From contig JBOFZK010000051.1 of assembly GCA_051655145.1 (NCBI GenBank), forward strand, positions 1-64,000: 64,000 nt of DNA, read 5' to 3'. The translations under genes were made by a program, and so were the position numbers. Numbering within the stretch: position 1 is the stretch's first letter; each line of letters opens with the position of its first letter. Shown here one piece after another: positions 31,101 to 43,069 of the stretch. The notes below the pieces were generated by a model that searched no databases, was not told the DNA's origin, and saw only the letters and a list, made by a program, of their open reading frames with translations. The DNA is from UBA710 sp051655145 (GTDB lineage: Bacteria > Bacillota_I > Bacilli_A > Mycoplasmatales > Metamycoplasmataceae).

Positions 31101-32407
31101 TATTGTTTATTATTTTTATTTTTAAATCTTAGTTCTAAAGGAACACCTTTTAAATTAAATGATTCTCTTAATTTTTTTTCAATATGTCTTTGATATGAAA
31201 AATGTAAGTATTTAGTATCATTAACAACTAAAAGAAAAGTAGGAATTTTTGTCTCAGGAATTTGCTTAATATATTTAATAAGTAATCTTCTTCCTTTAAG
31301 AGAAGGAGCCGGAGTTAATAATTGCATTTCCAGCATTACTTCATTTAAAAGAGAAGTATTTATTTTTCTTTCAATATTTTCTTTAGTTTCACAAACTACA
31401 TCCAGTAATTTATTAACTCTAGTTCCGGTTAAAGCAGAAATATAAACAATTGGTGCTCAAGATAAAAACTTAAATTCTTTTCTTACTTTTTCAGAATATT
31501 TATCAATTGTTTTTTCATCCTTTTCAATTAGATCTCATTTATTAATAGCAATTATTATTGGTTTTTTATATTCCATAGCATAACCAGCTATTCTTGCATC
31601 GAAATGAGAAAGTTCTAAAGTACTATCAATTACTAATATGGTTAAATTAGATTCATCTAAAGAATTAAATGCTCTTAGTAGTGCATAATGATCAATTGCT
31701 TCATTTAATTTCGATTTACGATTAATTCCCGCTGTATCAATAATTTCAAATTCTTGATTATGATATTTAAATATAGAATTAACTGAATCACGAGTTGTTC
31801 CAGGGATATCAGATATAATTGAACGATTTTCATTTAATATTTTATTTAATAATGACGATTTTCCAGCATTAGGTTTTCCGATAATCGAAATTTTGAAATT
31901 TTTATTTTCTTCTTTTTCATCTTTAGCAGGGAAATCCTCTAAAATATCTTCAAGTAATTCTCCAATACCAATATTATGTAGAGCACTTATTTCATATATC
32001 TTATCAAAACCTAAAGAATATAATGAAGAATCAAGGTAGTTATTATCTTCTAATTTATTAGCAGCTAAAACAACTTTTTTTCCAGCTTTTCTTAATAAGT
32101 TAAGAACGTATATATCTTCATTATCAACTTCAGATCTTCCATCAAGCATAAAAACAACAATATCAGCTTCTTCAATAGCTACTTGTGCTTGTAATCTTAT
32201 ATCTTCTAGAAATGGTTTATTTTCATAAGTTATTCCACCTGTATCGATAATGATAAAATCTTTATTCAATCAAGAAGATTTTCTATATATACGATCTCTT
32301 GTAACCCCTCTTTGATCATAAACAATCATTTCTCTTTTTCCGATTATTCTATTAAATAATGTTGATTTTCCAACATTCGGTTTTCCTACTAATACTATTT
32401 TTTTCAT
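31100..32407 (-). CDS. der: GTPase Der (EngA), 50S subunit assembly factor
   Basis: A 435-residue protein with two consecutive GTPase domains, the mark of Der. The first has G1 GKPNVGKST and the second GKPNAGKSS (about residue 180). Both have G3 DTGG/DTAG and NK-x-D-type G4 elements (NKLED in the first, degenerate in its final Asp position, and NKWD in the second). The C-terminal KH-like domain begins around LTPAPSLKGRRLLIKYI. TGA codons near 32270, 31534 and in the second domain are Trp. It is the last gene of the dnaJ-unknown-cmk-der set, starting 2 nt after the cmk stop. Confidence 0.95.
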
Positions 32408-32409
32408 AA

Positions 32410-33063
32410 CTATAACTTTTTCTCAATTTCTTTTATCATTTTTTCTTTTACTTGCTCAAAAGTTAAATCTGTTGTATCAATAATAATAGCATCAGAAGCT
32501 GGGGTAAGTGGATTTAACTCTCTATTTTCATCTTCAAAATCTCTTTTTAAAATATTATCAATTGTTTCTTGCTCATTAAAAACAATATTTTTTTCTTTCA
32601 TTTGCTTAATTCTTCTTTGAGCTCTTACAAGCGGATTAGCTATTAAAAAAAATTTTAAATCAGCATTTGGTAAGATAACTGTTCCAATATCTCTTCCTTC
32701 TAATATATAACCACCATTTTTAGCAATATTTTGTTGTAATGTTAAACAAAAATTACGAACTACTTTATATTTAGCTGTTTTAGAAGCTGCAATTGAAATT
32801 TCATCATCTCAAAGTTCTTTTGAATAATTTTTTCCATCAACTAAAATTTCATCATCGCTTAAAACATCTATTTTAAGATTATTAATAGATTCATTAATAA
32901 ATCCTTCACTAATATTATTTTTAATTTTTAAATAATAAAAAGCTATTGCTCTATACATCATTCCAGTATTTAGAAAAACTAAATTAAATTTTTTAGCAAG
33001 ATCTTTTGATAAAGAAGATTTACCAACGCCACTAGGGCCATCGATAGCGATATTTATTTTCAT
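32410..33063 (-). CDS. cmk: Cytidylate kinase
   Basis: A 217-residue NMP kinase phosphorylating CMP/dCMP. The P-loop is AIDGPSGVGKSSLSKDLA, and LNTGMMYRAIA is the CMP-binding motif. GYILEGRDIGTVILPNADLKFFL is the Cmk signature, and RLLKRD-type LKRDFEDENRELNPLTPASDAIIIDTT closes the lid region. TGA codons (including the pair after residue 84) are Trp. The start overlaps the end of the preceding unknown gene by 10 nt. Confidence 0.95.
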
Positions 33064-33461
33064 TTTTCCTCTTTATAATTAACATTAGAAATTTTAAAAT
33101 CAGTTGTATCTTCCTTATTGTTTTTAAAAAAACTATGATATAAATTATCAAACTCATTTGAAGAAAATTCTAAAACAGGTTCTCCACCTTCTAATAATTC
33201 AACTTTTTCAATTTCTTTAGAAAGAGAATTTATTTTAGATTTAAAATTATCTTTTTCATTTAAAAAAAAATCAAATTTAAATAATTTATTATTTTCAATT
33301 TCTTCTATAGATTTTGAGGATAAAATTTTTTTGCTTTTTAAATAAAGCATTTTGAATTTTTCATCAGAATTAAGAATAGAATCCAAAATGTTTTCTCCTC
33401 TTATCATTTCTTCTCTATATTCTTTTCACTTATTAATTCTTAACTCTGTTTTATTTTCCAT
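33054..33461 (-). CDS. Conserved-position unknown protein between dnaJ and cmk
   Basis: A 135-residue soluble, charged protein, not recognised. It is mostly helical, rich in Lys, Glu, Ser and Asn, with a possible short coiled coil around EIEKVELLEGGEPVLEF (residues 83-100). No signal peptide or membrane segment is seen. The start codon shares its A with the dnaJ stop codon (TAATG) and its 3' end runs 10 nt into cmk; the stop is TAA at 33054-33056 once the TGA at 33060-33062 is read as Trp. Such tight coupling suggests a genuine gene that co-varies with its neighbours, but the sequence shows no function. Confidence 0.72.
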
Positions 33462-34582
33462 TATTTATTATTCTCTACAACCTTATTAAAACCATCATTT
33501 GTTAAATCATGAACATTAGCTAAAACTCTACTAATTTCTTTAATTTCTGTCAATGTCATTTTAGGAATATAAAAATTAATTATAACTTTTAAATCTCCTA
33601 CACTTTTTCCTTGGGTAACACCTTTATTTTTAATTGTTATAATATCGTTATTTTTATAGTTTGAACTCATTTTAGCTTCTACAACACCATATGGTGTAGG
33701 AACTTTAATTTTATTTTCGCAAATAATATCTGAAATTGATATAGGCATATTTAAGAAAATATTATTATCAACTCTTCTAAAATATTTATGTTCTTTTACT
33801 AAAACTTTTAAATGTAAATCTCCTGGAGGATTCCCATTAAGTCCAGGACCTCCATAACCTTTAATAATTAATGTTTGTCCAGAAAAAATTCCTTGAGGAA
33901 TTTTAACTTTAAGTTTTGTTTTTTCAGCAACATATGTTTTCCCTTTGCAAGTACGACATTTTTTAACAATTACTTTTCCTTCACCGTCACATGATGAACA
34001 TTCTCTTTCAACTTTTTGTTTACCAAAAAAAGTTGAAATAACTTCTACTTTTTTTCCTTTACCTTCACATGATTTACAAAATTGTAAATCATTTTTTGAT
34101 TCAGCACCAGTTCCATCACAAGTATTACATGTTATAAATTTTTCAAAATCTTCATTTAATTCATAGCCTAGAATAGATTGAATAAATGAAATAGTAATTT
34201 TTGATGAATAATCAGGACCAACTTTTTTTCTTTTTTGACCAGCTTGGCCTCCGCCTCAGCCTCCACCAAAAATTTGACTAAAAATTGAATCTACATCAGG
34301 ACCAAATCCTCCAAAAGGATTTCCTCCGCCTCCACCAAAACCGGAATCACCAAAACCAGGACCATTATGTCCATATGTATCATATGCTTTTCTTTTTTGA
34401 GGGTTTGATAAAACTTCATAAGCCTCATTTATTTCCTTAAACTTTATATCATCATCATCATTTTTGTTTTTATCAGGGTGGTAAATTTTAGCTAATTTTC
34501 TATATGCAGTTTTTATTTCTTGTTCAGAAGCGCTTTTCGATAACCCAAGAATTTCATAATAATCTCTTTTGCTTTTACTCAT
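33461..34582 (-). CDS. dnaJ: Chaperone protein DnaJ (Hsp40)
   Basis: A 373-residue co-chaperone that stimulates DnaK ATPase. The J domain (residues 1-75) has the HPD motif in KIYHPDKNK. A Gly/Phe-rich linker follows (FGDSGFGGGGGNPFGGFGP). The zinc domain has four repeats, CNTCDGTG, CKSCEGKG, CSSCDGEG and CRTCKGKT, the last lacking the final Gly. The C-terminal substrate domains include GGPGLNGNPPGDLHLKVLVKEH. I placed the start at ATG 34582 (MSKSKRDYYEILG) since this is where J-domain homology begins; an ATG 24 nt upstream has no support. Confidence 0.95.
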
Positions 34583-34624
34583 ATTTAATATATTAACATA
34601 ATACAAAGTTTTTTTATATTAATA

Positions 34625-34630
34625 TATAAT
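34625..34630 (+). promoter_or_regulatory. -10 box of lysS
   Basis: TATAAT, then 8 nt, then the ATG at 34639, with no Shine-Dalgarno, in the 56-nt dnaJ/lysS divergent spacer. Confidence 0.5.
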
Positions 34631-34638
34631 AATAAATT

Positions 34639-36114
34639 ATGAGAAATTTTACAGAACAAGAACAAGTTAGAAGAAAAAAAGTAGAAGAGTTAAAATCTAA
34701 TAAAATTTTACCTTGATCACGGAAAAAAGAAACAAGTTATAAAATGGATAAAATAATAAATGAATTTAATAATTTTTCAAAATCAGAATTAGAAACAAAG
34801 AAAATTGAAGTTTCTTGTTATGGAAGAATTATGATTCAAAGAGGTCCATTTTTTAAAATTAATCAAGGGGATGATTCAATTCAAATATATGTAAATAATA
34901 AAAATGATTTAGATTTATGAAACTTCATGGAAAAATTAGATATAGGTGACATTATTTGAGTTAAAGGTTTTGTAATGAAAACTATGACTGATGAAATAGC
35001 AATAAAAGCTGTTGAAGTTTCTCTATTTTCTAAAGCTTTAAAAATCTTACCAGAAAAATATCACGGTCTTAAAGATGTTGAAGAAAGATATCGAAATCGT
35101 TATGTTGATTTAATTGTAAATAAAGATGTAAGAGAAATATTTAAATTAAGAACAAAAATTATAAAAATAGTTAGAGAATTTTTTGATGAAAAAGATTATC
35201 TAGAAGTTGATACACCAATTTTATCTCCTATTCTTTCAGGGGCTTCAGCCAAACCATTTACAACATTTCACAATGCTTTAAGTTCAAATTTTTATTTAAG
35301 AATAGCAACTGAATTACCACTTAAAAAATTAATTGTTGGTGGTTTTGAAAAAGTTTATGAAATTGGAAGACTTTTTAGAAACGAAGGAATAGATACAACT
35401 CATAATCCTGAATTTACTTCAATAGAATTTTATGAGGCAAATACAGACGTTTGAGACATGATGAATTATACAGAACAAGTTTTTAAAACAATTGCTAAAA
35501 AACTTAATTTAACTACTATTGAGCAAAAAGGTCATGTTATTAATATTACAAATGATTTCAAAAAAATAGAAATGTCAGATGCTATTTCAGAAAAATTAGG
35601 ATGAAATGTAAAAGAAGCAAGTTTTGAAAAATTGGTTGAAGAAGCTAAAAAAAGAAAATATAAAATTGAACCATATTTTAAAAAAGGACATGTAATTAAT
35701 TTATTTTTTGAAGAATTAATTGAGTCTGAATTAATTCAGCCAACATTTGTTTATGGACACCCAATAGAAATTTCTCCATTTGCTAATAAATATGTTGATA
35801 ATGAAATGTTTACAGAAAGAGCTGAATTATTTATAGGTGGTAAAGAATATGCAAATATGTTTTCTGAATTATCAGATCCAATAGATCAACTTGAAAGATT
35901 TGAAGATCAATTAAAAGAAAGAGAAAGCGGGAATGATGAAGCTAATGAAATCGATTGAGATTTTGTTAATGCTTTAGAATATGGAATGCCACCAACAGGT
36001 GGTTGCGGAATTGGAATCGATCGTCTTGTAATGTTATTTACAAAACAAGTTTCTATTCGGGAAGTTCTTTTATTCCCGCACTTAAAAGAAAAGCAAGGAC
36101 CTAATCATGAATAA
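34639..36114 (+). CDS. lysS: Lysyl-tRNA synthetase (class II)
   Basis: A 491-residue class IIb synthetase. The N-terminal OB-fold anticodon domain covers about residues 50-150. Class II motif 2 is FRNEGIDTTHNPEFTSIEFYEA, motif 3 is TGGCGIGIDRLVMLF, and RYVDLIVN precedes motif 1. TGA codons at several places (near 34723, 35455, 35605, 35959) are Trp. Length is standard. The last 8 nt overlap the start of the HAD gene, indicating coupled translation. Confidence 0.96.
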
Positions 36115-36955
36115 TAAATTACTATTTGTCTTTGATTTAGACGGAATTATAATCGATGACGACAAAAACATCAAATCCAATATTTTAGAAAAAATAATTG
36201 AAGTAAATAAAAAAGGAAATATTATTGCTGTTTTTTCAAGAAATAGCCATATTGAATTTTTAGAAGTTTTAGATATATTAAAAAAATATGTAACATACTT
36301 TGTAGGACTTAATGGTGCTATTATTATAAATTTAAAAACCAATACAAAAATAAGAACATGAAAAACTCTTGATTATTCATTTATAAAATTAATTTTAAAT
36401 GATGTTAGAGAACTAAAAGGTTTTTGTCAAATAATGACATCTAATGAAGTTTATACAAATCATTATCAACTTTATTCAAATAATTTTCTTTCTTCAAAAA
36501 TGAATAGCAATAGCGATGAAAAAGAACAATCAAATTTTAATTTCTTAGATATCTATAAAAATCCTAATCTTTTAGTTTTACAAATATCAATCAAATTACC
36601 AGAAGAAAAAGATAAAACTTTTAAAGAATTTATCGATAATTATTATGGATCAGGGTATTCATGCATCTTTTCTGAAAACAAATTTATTGATATTAATACA
36701 AAAGGAGTTTCCAAATATAATTCACTTTTAAAAATTATTAAATTAGAAAATATAAATATTAAAAATATATTTATATTTGTTAATTCAGAATCATCTTTAA
36801 AAATTGTAGAAACATTCCCTAATTCATTTTTAGTTGATAATAATTTAGTAAATAAAAACTTTTCTAATATTAAAAATAAATTAATTGAAAAAGACGATAC
36901 TGAAACTATTTGTTTTGAAATAACATCAATTCTTGAAACCAACACAAACGCTTAA
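36107..36955 (+). CDS. HAD-superfamily (Cof-like) protein with degenerate catalytic motifs
   Basis: A 282-residue protein beginning LLFVFDLDGIIIDDDKNI, with motif I DLDG intact (Asp10 and Asp12). The usual T after DLDG is Ile. A Ser/Thr in IIAVFSRN matches motif II and TKGVSKYNSLLKII matches the Lys of motif III. The motif IV G-D-x-x-N-D loop, expected after that, is replaced by FVNSESSLKIV, so both metal-binding acidic residues are missing. Cof-type members are sugar or FMN phosphatases; this one may be inactive or have changed chemistry. One TGA is Trp (near 36362). It is coupled to lysS by an 8-nt overlap. Confidence 0.78.
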
Positions 36956-37046
36956 TATTAAATTTTATAAATAAAAATTAATTTCTATTATTTTTATTTA
37001 TATTTTTATTACTTTTTTACATATATAGATGGTAAAGAGGTAATAA

Positions 37047-39062
37047 ATGAAAATAAGACTCCAAAACGATTCTTTTGATTGTGGTTTAGTAATAATTCAA
37101 ACAATGTATAAATATTTTTATAATATTTGATTAAACATTAATTCTTTAAAACAGGAAATATTTTATAAAGAAAGCGGAATTAGTATTGAAGAATTAAGAA
37201 TATATTCTAAAAAATACGACATGCAAATTCAAGCCTATGAAGGTGATTTTGAATCTTTTAAAGAAATTAAAAAATCAGAGCCATTTGTTTGTCTAATAAA
37301 AAAAGAAAACTATAAACACTTTGTAATTGTCGAAAAAATAAGCAAAAATAAAATTTCTATTTTAGATCCAGCGGAAGGGAAAAAATCTTTTACTGACAAA
37401 GAATTTAAAAAAATTTATGATGAAGTAGTTATTTTTTTTAATAAAACAGTTTTTAAAAAAGAAAATATTTCTAAAGATATCTTTCAAGAACTTTCCTCAT
37501 GACCAATTATAATTTCAATAAAAATTTCATTATTTATTATCATTCTTTCTTTTGTTTCAACTTTTTATTTTAAAATAATTCTAGATAATATAATTCCCTT
37601 GCAACAAAGGAGTCTTCTTCTCTATATAACTATTTCTTTTATTTTTATATTTTTTTTAAAAACAATAATTAATTATTTTAAAAAAATTTTAATAAAGAAA
37701 ATTGAAATGAATATTTTAGAAAAATATATAGATCAGTATTATTACATTTTATTTTCTGCCCCATATTTAAGCGTAAATAAAATAACTAAAGCGTCCTTAA
37801 TTTCTAAATTTAATTTAATAACATCTATATCGACATATAAAGCTAATTTTTTAAATACTATTTTTGTAGAAGCTATAACTTTTATGGCATCTTTTATTTT
37901 CCTTTTAAATATTAATATTACTATTTTAATTTTTATGCTTTTATTTTCATGTATTGTAATAATTATTTACTTTTTATTAAGTAAGAAAAATAAAATAAAT
38001 TATAAAAATTTTTATCAAACAGCCGTTAATTTAAATGAAAATAATCTTGAACTAATTAATTCATTATCACAATCAAAATTTAAAAAAAGAGATTGATTTA
38101 TAATTAAAACAGAAAATAATAAAAAATCTTTTTTAACTAAATTTTTTTCTTTTTTTAAATATGAAATTTTTCTTAATTTTATTAATGAAATATTTCAAGG
38201 AATTATTCCTATTTTAATTATTTATATTTGTACTACAAAAATATTTTCAAATGAAATTACAATTGGAGAAATGATAGTTATTATGGGAGTCTTTAATTTC
38301 TTAATTTCCCCTCTTGAGAAATTTGTTTTTTTAGTTAGTGAATTTCCTTTATTTCAAGAAAATAGACAGAATCTTGATGCTGTTTTAACTATAGAAATAC
38401 CTGATGAGGGAAACTTAAAAATAGATAAAATAAATAAAATAGAACTCGAAAGACTTTCGCATTCTTTTGAAAGGGGGAAGGACCTATTTTATATAAATAA
38501 TTTAGTAATTGATAAAAGTTGTAAAATTACTGGAAAAAATGGTTGTGGTAAGTCAACATTTTTAAAAGTTATTTCTTCTTTATTTAACTATAAAGGACGC
38601 TTATTAATAAATGAAATTGATTTAAATAATATTAATAAAAAAGAGTATCGTGAAAAAGTATTTTTTATTGATTCAAATACTTTTTTACCTTCTTCAACGA
38701 TTGTTGAATTTTTAACAAATAATGATGAACAAAATTTTAAACTTTTAACTAAATCTATACAAGAGACAAAACTTCAAAACATTTTAAACAATTTAAATTT
38801 AGACCTTTCTTATTTAATATTATCAGGAGGAGAAAATTTATCATTTGGTCAAAAGCAAATAATTATGCTTTTACCTCTTTTAATATATGACTATGATTTA
38901 ATAATTCTAGATGAAGCTTTTGAAAATGTTGATGATGTAAATTTTGAAATATTAAAAAAAGAAATTAATCAAAGATTTTCTGAAAAAATAATTATTGAAA
39001 TCTCTCACCGAAATAAATATATCACAGAAGGAGAGGTGATAAATTTTGAAAAATATAATTAA
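37047..39062 (+). CDS. Peptidase-containing ABC transporter (C39, bacteriocin/peptide exporter)
   Basis: A 671-residue exporter with fused protease, membrane and ATPase parts. The N-terminal C39 domain has Gln6 and Cys12 in RLQNDSFDCGLVII, His91 in KHFVIV and Asp107 in ILDPAEG, so the Cys-His-Asp triad and oxyanion Gln are present. A membrane domain follows (about residues 150-440, six hydrophobic segments). The ATPase has Walker A GKNGCGKST (496-504), an LSGGE signature (592-596), Walker B LIILDEA and His654 in ISH. Such proteins cut leaders after GG/GA/AG and export the peptide. Translation uses an AAGAGGT Shine-Dalgarno. The nearest visible substrate is the peptide at 29285-29512. Several TGA Trp codons are used. 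Confidence 0.9.
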
Positions 39063-39441
39063 CTTAAAACCATGAACTATAATAATAACAATATTAATTA
39101 TTATTTTTATAGCAATAGCTGCTTATTTTATTTTGAATATAAACTTAGAAAAACAAATTGAAGGAATCCTAGAAATTGATGAAGAAAAAAATATAAAAAT
39201 TTTCTTCGATAAAATTAATTATTATGATTTAAAAAAAATTAGTAAACTTTCTTTTTTTATTGATGGTAAAAAATATTTTAATAATAACTTTAAAATTGAA
39301 TTTGATAAAAATGATAATGTTTATTATTTTATTTTTAATAATGAAAATATTGAAAATCTCTTTGAAGCAAATAGTAAAATAAATGTTCTTATAAATGGAG
39401 ATACTAAAAAATTATTTCAAATTATCTTAAATATAAAATAA
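39046..39441 (+). CDS. Small single-span membrane protein linked to the C39 transporter
   Basis: A 131-residue protein read from TTG at 39046. The start is fixed by the near-ideal Shine-Dalgarno AGGAGAGGTGAT just upstream, inside the end of the transporter gene, which it overlaps by 17 nt. One strong transmembrane segment (about residues 10-32, TIIITILIIIFIAIAAYFIL) is followed by about 95 polar residues with strand-like alternation. I see no HlyD or known immunity domain. By position it may be an accessory or adaptor protein for the exporter, or an immunity protein. It has one TGA Trp at residue 10. Confidence 0.65.
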
Positions 39442-39457
39442 TTTTTTAACTTTAAAT

Positions 39458-39463
39458 TATAAT
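39458..39463 (+). promoter_or_regulatory. -10 box of proS
   Basis: TATAAT ending 9 nt before the proS ATG (39473), directly after the small membrane-protein gene. No strong Shine-Dalgarno. Confidence 0.4.
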
Positions 39464-39472
39464 AAAGAGACT

Positions 39473-40897
39473 ATGAAAAAAATAAATAAAATAACCCCAT
39501 TAAATGAAGATTTTGCTAAATGATATACAGATGTAATTGTTAATGGTTCATTAATTGAATATGGTCCGGTAAAAGGAACCATTATTTTTAGACCTAATTC
39601 TTATGAGATTTGAGAAAATATTCAAATGCATTTTAATACAATTTTAAAAAAACATAATGTAAGAAATGTTTATTTACCAATGTTAATTCCAGCAAAACTA
39701 TTCCAAAAAGAAAAAGATCATGTTCAAGGCTTTGCCCCAGAATTAGCTACAATTACAAAAGTTGGTGAAAAAAAATTAAGTGAAGATATTTTTATAAGAC
39801 CTACATCAGAGGTTATTTTTGCAACATATTTTAAAAAAATAATTGAATCATACAAAGATTTACCAATTTTAAATAATCAATGAGTTAATGTAATTAGATG
39901 AGAAAAAACAACCAATCCTTTTTTAAGAAATTCTGAATTTTTATGACAGGAAGGTCATACATGTCATTCTAGCAAAGAAGAAGCTATGGAATTAACTAAA
40001 ATAATGATTAATGAGTATCGAGACCTTTTAAAAAATATTTTAGCAATAGATGTAATTGTAGGCCCTAAAACAGAATCAGAAAAATTTTCTGGCGCAGAAA
40101 CAACTTTAACAATTGAAGCAATGATGAAAGACGGAAAGGCTCTTCAGTGTGGTACTTCTCATTATTTTGGACAAAACTTTTCAAAAATTTATGATATTTC
40201 ATTTAAAGATAATGATAATGAAACTAAATTTGTTTATCAAACATCATGAGGAATTTCGACTAGATTATTAGGAGCTATAATTATGAATCACGGAGATGAT
40301 CATGGAATTATTATTCCTCCAAAAGTAGCACCAGTTCAAGTTGATATTTTACCCCTATATACTAAAGATGATATTTTTAATATTCAACTTGAAAATGAAA
40401 TAAATAAAATCAGTAAAAGTCTTGCCTCTTTTAGAATTAGAATTGATAAATCAGATAAATCATTAGGGTTTAAAGCGGCTCAAAGTGAAATTGAAGGTGT
40501 GCCATTAAGAATTGAAATTGGGAAAAGAGATTTAGAGCAAGGTAAAATAACAATTGTAAGAAGAGATACTCTTGATAAAAAACAAATCGATATTAATGAT
40601 GATTTAGTAAGCATTATAAATAATGAATTAGAAAATTTACATAATACTCTTTATTTAAATTCTCAAAAAAGAATTAAAGAAAATACTCAAGAAGCACTTA
40701 ATTATGAAGATTTTAAAGCATTAATTAAAGAGAAAAAATTTGTTAAGATTTTTTTAGAAGATAATTTATCTTTTGAAGAAAAAATAAAAACAGAAACAGG
40801 GGCTACCCCTAGAGTTATTCAAGATAGTGGAAAAGGTAAATGTATTTTTTCTTCTAAAGAAACAAAAAGATGTGTTATTTTTGCAAGAGCTTATTAA
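39473..40897 (+). CDS. proS: Prolyl-tRNA synthetase (eukaryote/archaeon-type short form)
   Basis: A 474-residue class IIa synthetase without the editing insertion of the long bacterial form, as in other mollicutes. DFAKWYTDVIVNGSLIEYGPVKGTIIFRP is the typical N-terminus. IRPTSEVIFATYF contains the class II element, WEKTTNPFLRNSEFLWQEGHTCH is motif 2 and GALQCGTSHYFGQNFS and MNHGDDHGIIIPPKVAP form motif 3 and the linker. The C-terminal domain ends in an enzyme-specific CVIFARAY. Several Trp residues are TGA-coded. Confidence 0.95.
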
Positions 40898-40903
40898 TTA
40901 ATT

Positions 40904-43063
40904 TCATATTTTAGAAATATTACATAGTCTTTTAGAATCAAAATCATTTTTAAGAGCAGATTTAATAGCATTTTTACTTCCAAGAATTAAAACTTTTTTC
41001 TTTGCTCTAGTAACTCCTGTATATAATATCTTTTTTGAATTTATAAAATTATGACTAGAACTTACAACCATAATAATATTATTACATTCACTTCCTTGAA
41101 ATTTATGAATAGAAATAGCATATGCTAAATTAGTTGATGATAAAAATAAATTTTTAGAATATGTAATTTCTTTTTTTCCTTCAAATTCAATTACAATTTC
41201 CTTGATTTCTGAATTTTCATAAATTATATCTTTTACTATTCCAATTTCACCATTATAAACACCAAGTTCATTATCATTATTTATTTGAATAAATTTATCA
41301 TTAATATAAACTTTTTTATTTCCGCTTTTATCTAAATCATGTCCTACTTGTTTATTTTTTTTAGCAAAGAATTCTTGTATTTTCTCATTAAGATTATCAA
41401 TCCCTACATTTCCTATATATGATGAACAAAGAATTTGCCATTCCATTAAATCGTTTGAAATTATTTTTAATATTTGTTTATCTTTTAAAATGAAATTTAT
41501 TATTTTATCATCATTTAATTCTTCTAAAATAAAATCTTTATCATCAAATACTGGTTCTTTTCCTTGATTTATTAAAATAGCATTATTAATTATTTTTGAA
41601 AACTCTTCTTGACGATAATTTTTATTAAGTAAAAAAGTTTTGATTTTATTTGAATTAATAAAGTCATTTAATAAATATCCAGCACCTATAGAAGGAAGTT
41701 GATCCTTATCTCCTATAATAATAAGCTTTTTAAGCAAAGGAACCCCCTCTAATAGCGAATGAAATAAATTTATATTAACCATTGAAAATTCATCGATTAT
41801 TATTATTTTTTCTTTACTAGAATTATTTTTATTTATTCGAAAAACTTTTCCATCATTTGACATTTCTAAAAATGAATGGATAGTACTAGCGTGTTCTCCT
41901 GTTTTTTTATTTAATTGATAAGCTGCTTTCCCAGTTGGAGCTAAAAGAGCAAAACTTTTATTTTCTTGTCTTAAATTTTTACATATTTCATTAACTAATG
42001 TTGTTTTCCCAGTTCCTGGAGGACCACTTATAATTGTTATATTTTCTTTTAAAGAATAAATTATTGCTTCTTTTTGAGCTTCATCAATAAAATCAGAAAA
42101 AAATAAATCTTTTAAATTTAATTTTTTAGTTTTTTTAGTTTTTATTTCTTCTAATTTTTGAATTATATATTTTTCTTTTGTTAAAAAAATTACAGGGGTA
42201 ATATATTTATTATTAGGTTTAATTATTAATTTTTTTTCTTCAAGGATTTGCATTGATTCATCAAATTCCTCAACAGTTATATCTTCTTCTATTTTTAATT
42301 CTTCATAAATTGAAGAAATAGAAATTATTGTTGATCCGTTTTGATTAACTATATTTAAAATTATTCAATATAGGAGATTAATCAATCTTAATTTATAATT
42401 TACTTTATTTTCAAAGCAATTTGCCATATTATCAATATCATGAAAATTAACGTTTTCTACATGATAGATTAATTCATAAGGATTTGTTTCAATAATTTCT
42501 CTTAATTTATTTTCATCTTGAATTTCATCAAAAAGAAAAAAAAGAAATTTTGTAGTAATAGAATTCCTCTGAAAAAGAAAATATAATTCAATAAAATACT
42601 TTTTTTCTTCTAATGTTTGCAAAAATAAATTAAATTTTTGTTCAGTTAAAGTACCTTTTATTTTTTCGTTATTTTCAATATTGTTATTAAAAAAATCTTT
42701 TTCTTCTAAAATAGGGAATTTTTTAACATCATTTAAGGTAAGAAATTTAAAAAATTTAGTTTTAAATAATGATTTAATAATAGCATCATCTTCTACTTTT
42801 ATCTCGCTATAACTGATTAAATCATAACTATTTTCATAATTTGATCTTTCTTTTTTAACAACTTCTACAAGAAATTCCTTTTTAATAGGTATTTTTTTAT
42901 TAGAAATAACAGAAATGCTTGAATATTTCTTAAGTTCTAATTTATCAAATTCATTTTCATCAGTTTTTGTTTTGCTTGGATAAAACGAATAAATGAAAAA
43001 ATTATTATTATTAGAAGAAAAAATTAGCCTAAAAAATGTACCTGTTAAAATTATTGTTTTCAT
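40904..43063 (-). CDS. RecD2-like superfamily 1B DNA helicase
   Basis: A 719-residue 5'-3' helicase, close to the length of the RecD2 family. The N-terminal third (residues 1-270) is a variable OB-fold/helical region with low similarity to known members. The motor domain starts with Walker A SGPPGTGKTTL, then LLAPTGKAAYQL (motif Ia), IIIDEFSMV (motif II), GDKDQLPSIGAGYLLND (motif III) and the C-terminal LAYAISIHKFQGSEC and YTGVTRAKKKVLILG. TGA at about 42362 is Trp and joins what otherwise seem two genes. One Trp uses TGG (41438-41440). RecD2 works without RecBC; none is seen here. A TATAAT lies 6 nt before the ATG. Confidence 0.85.
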
Positions 43064-43069
43064 AAAAAA

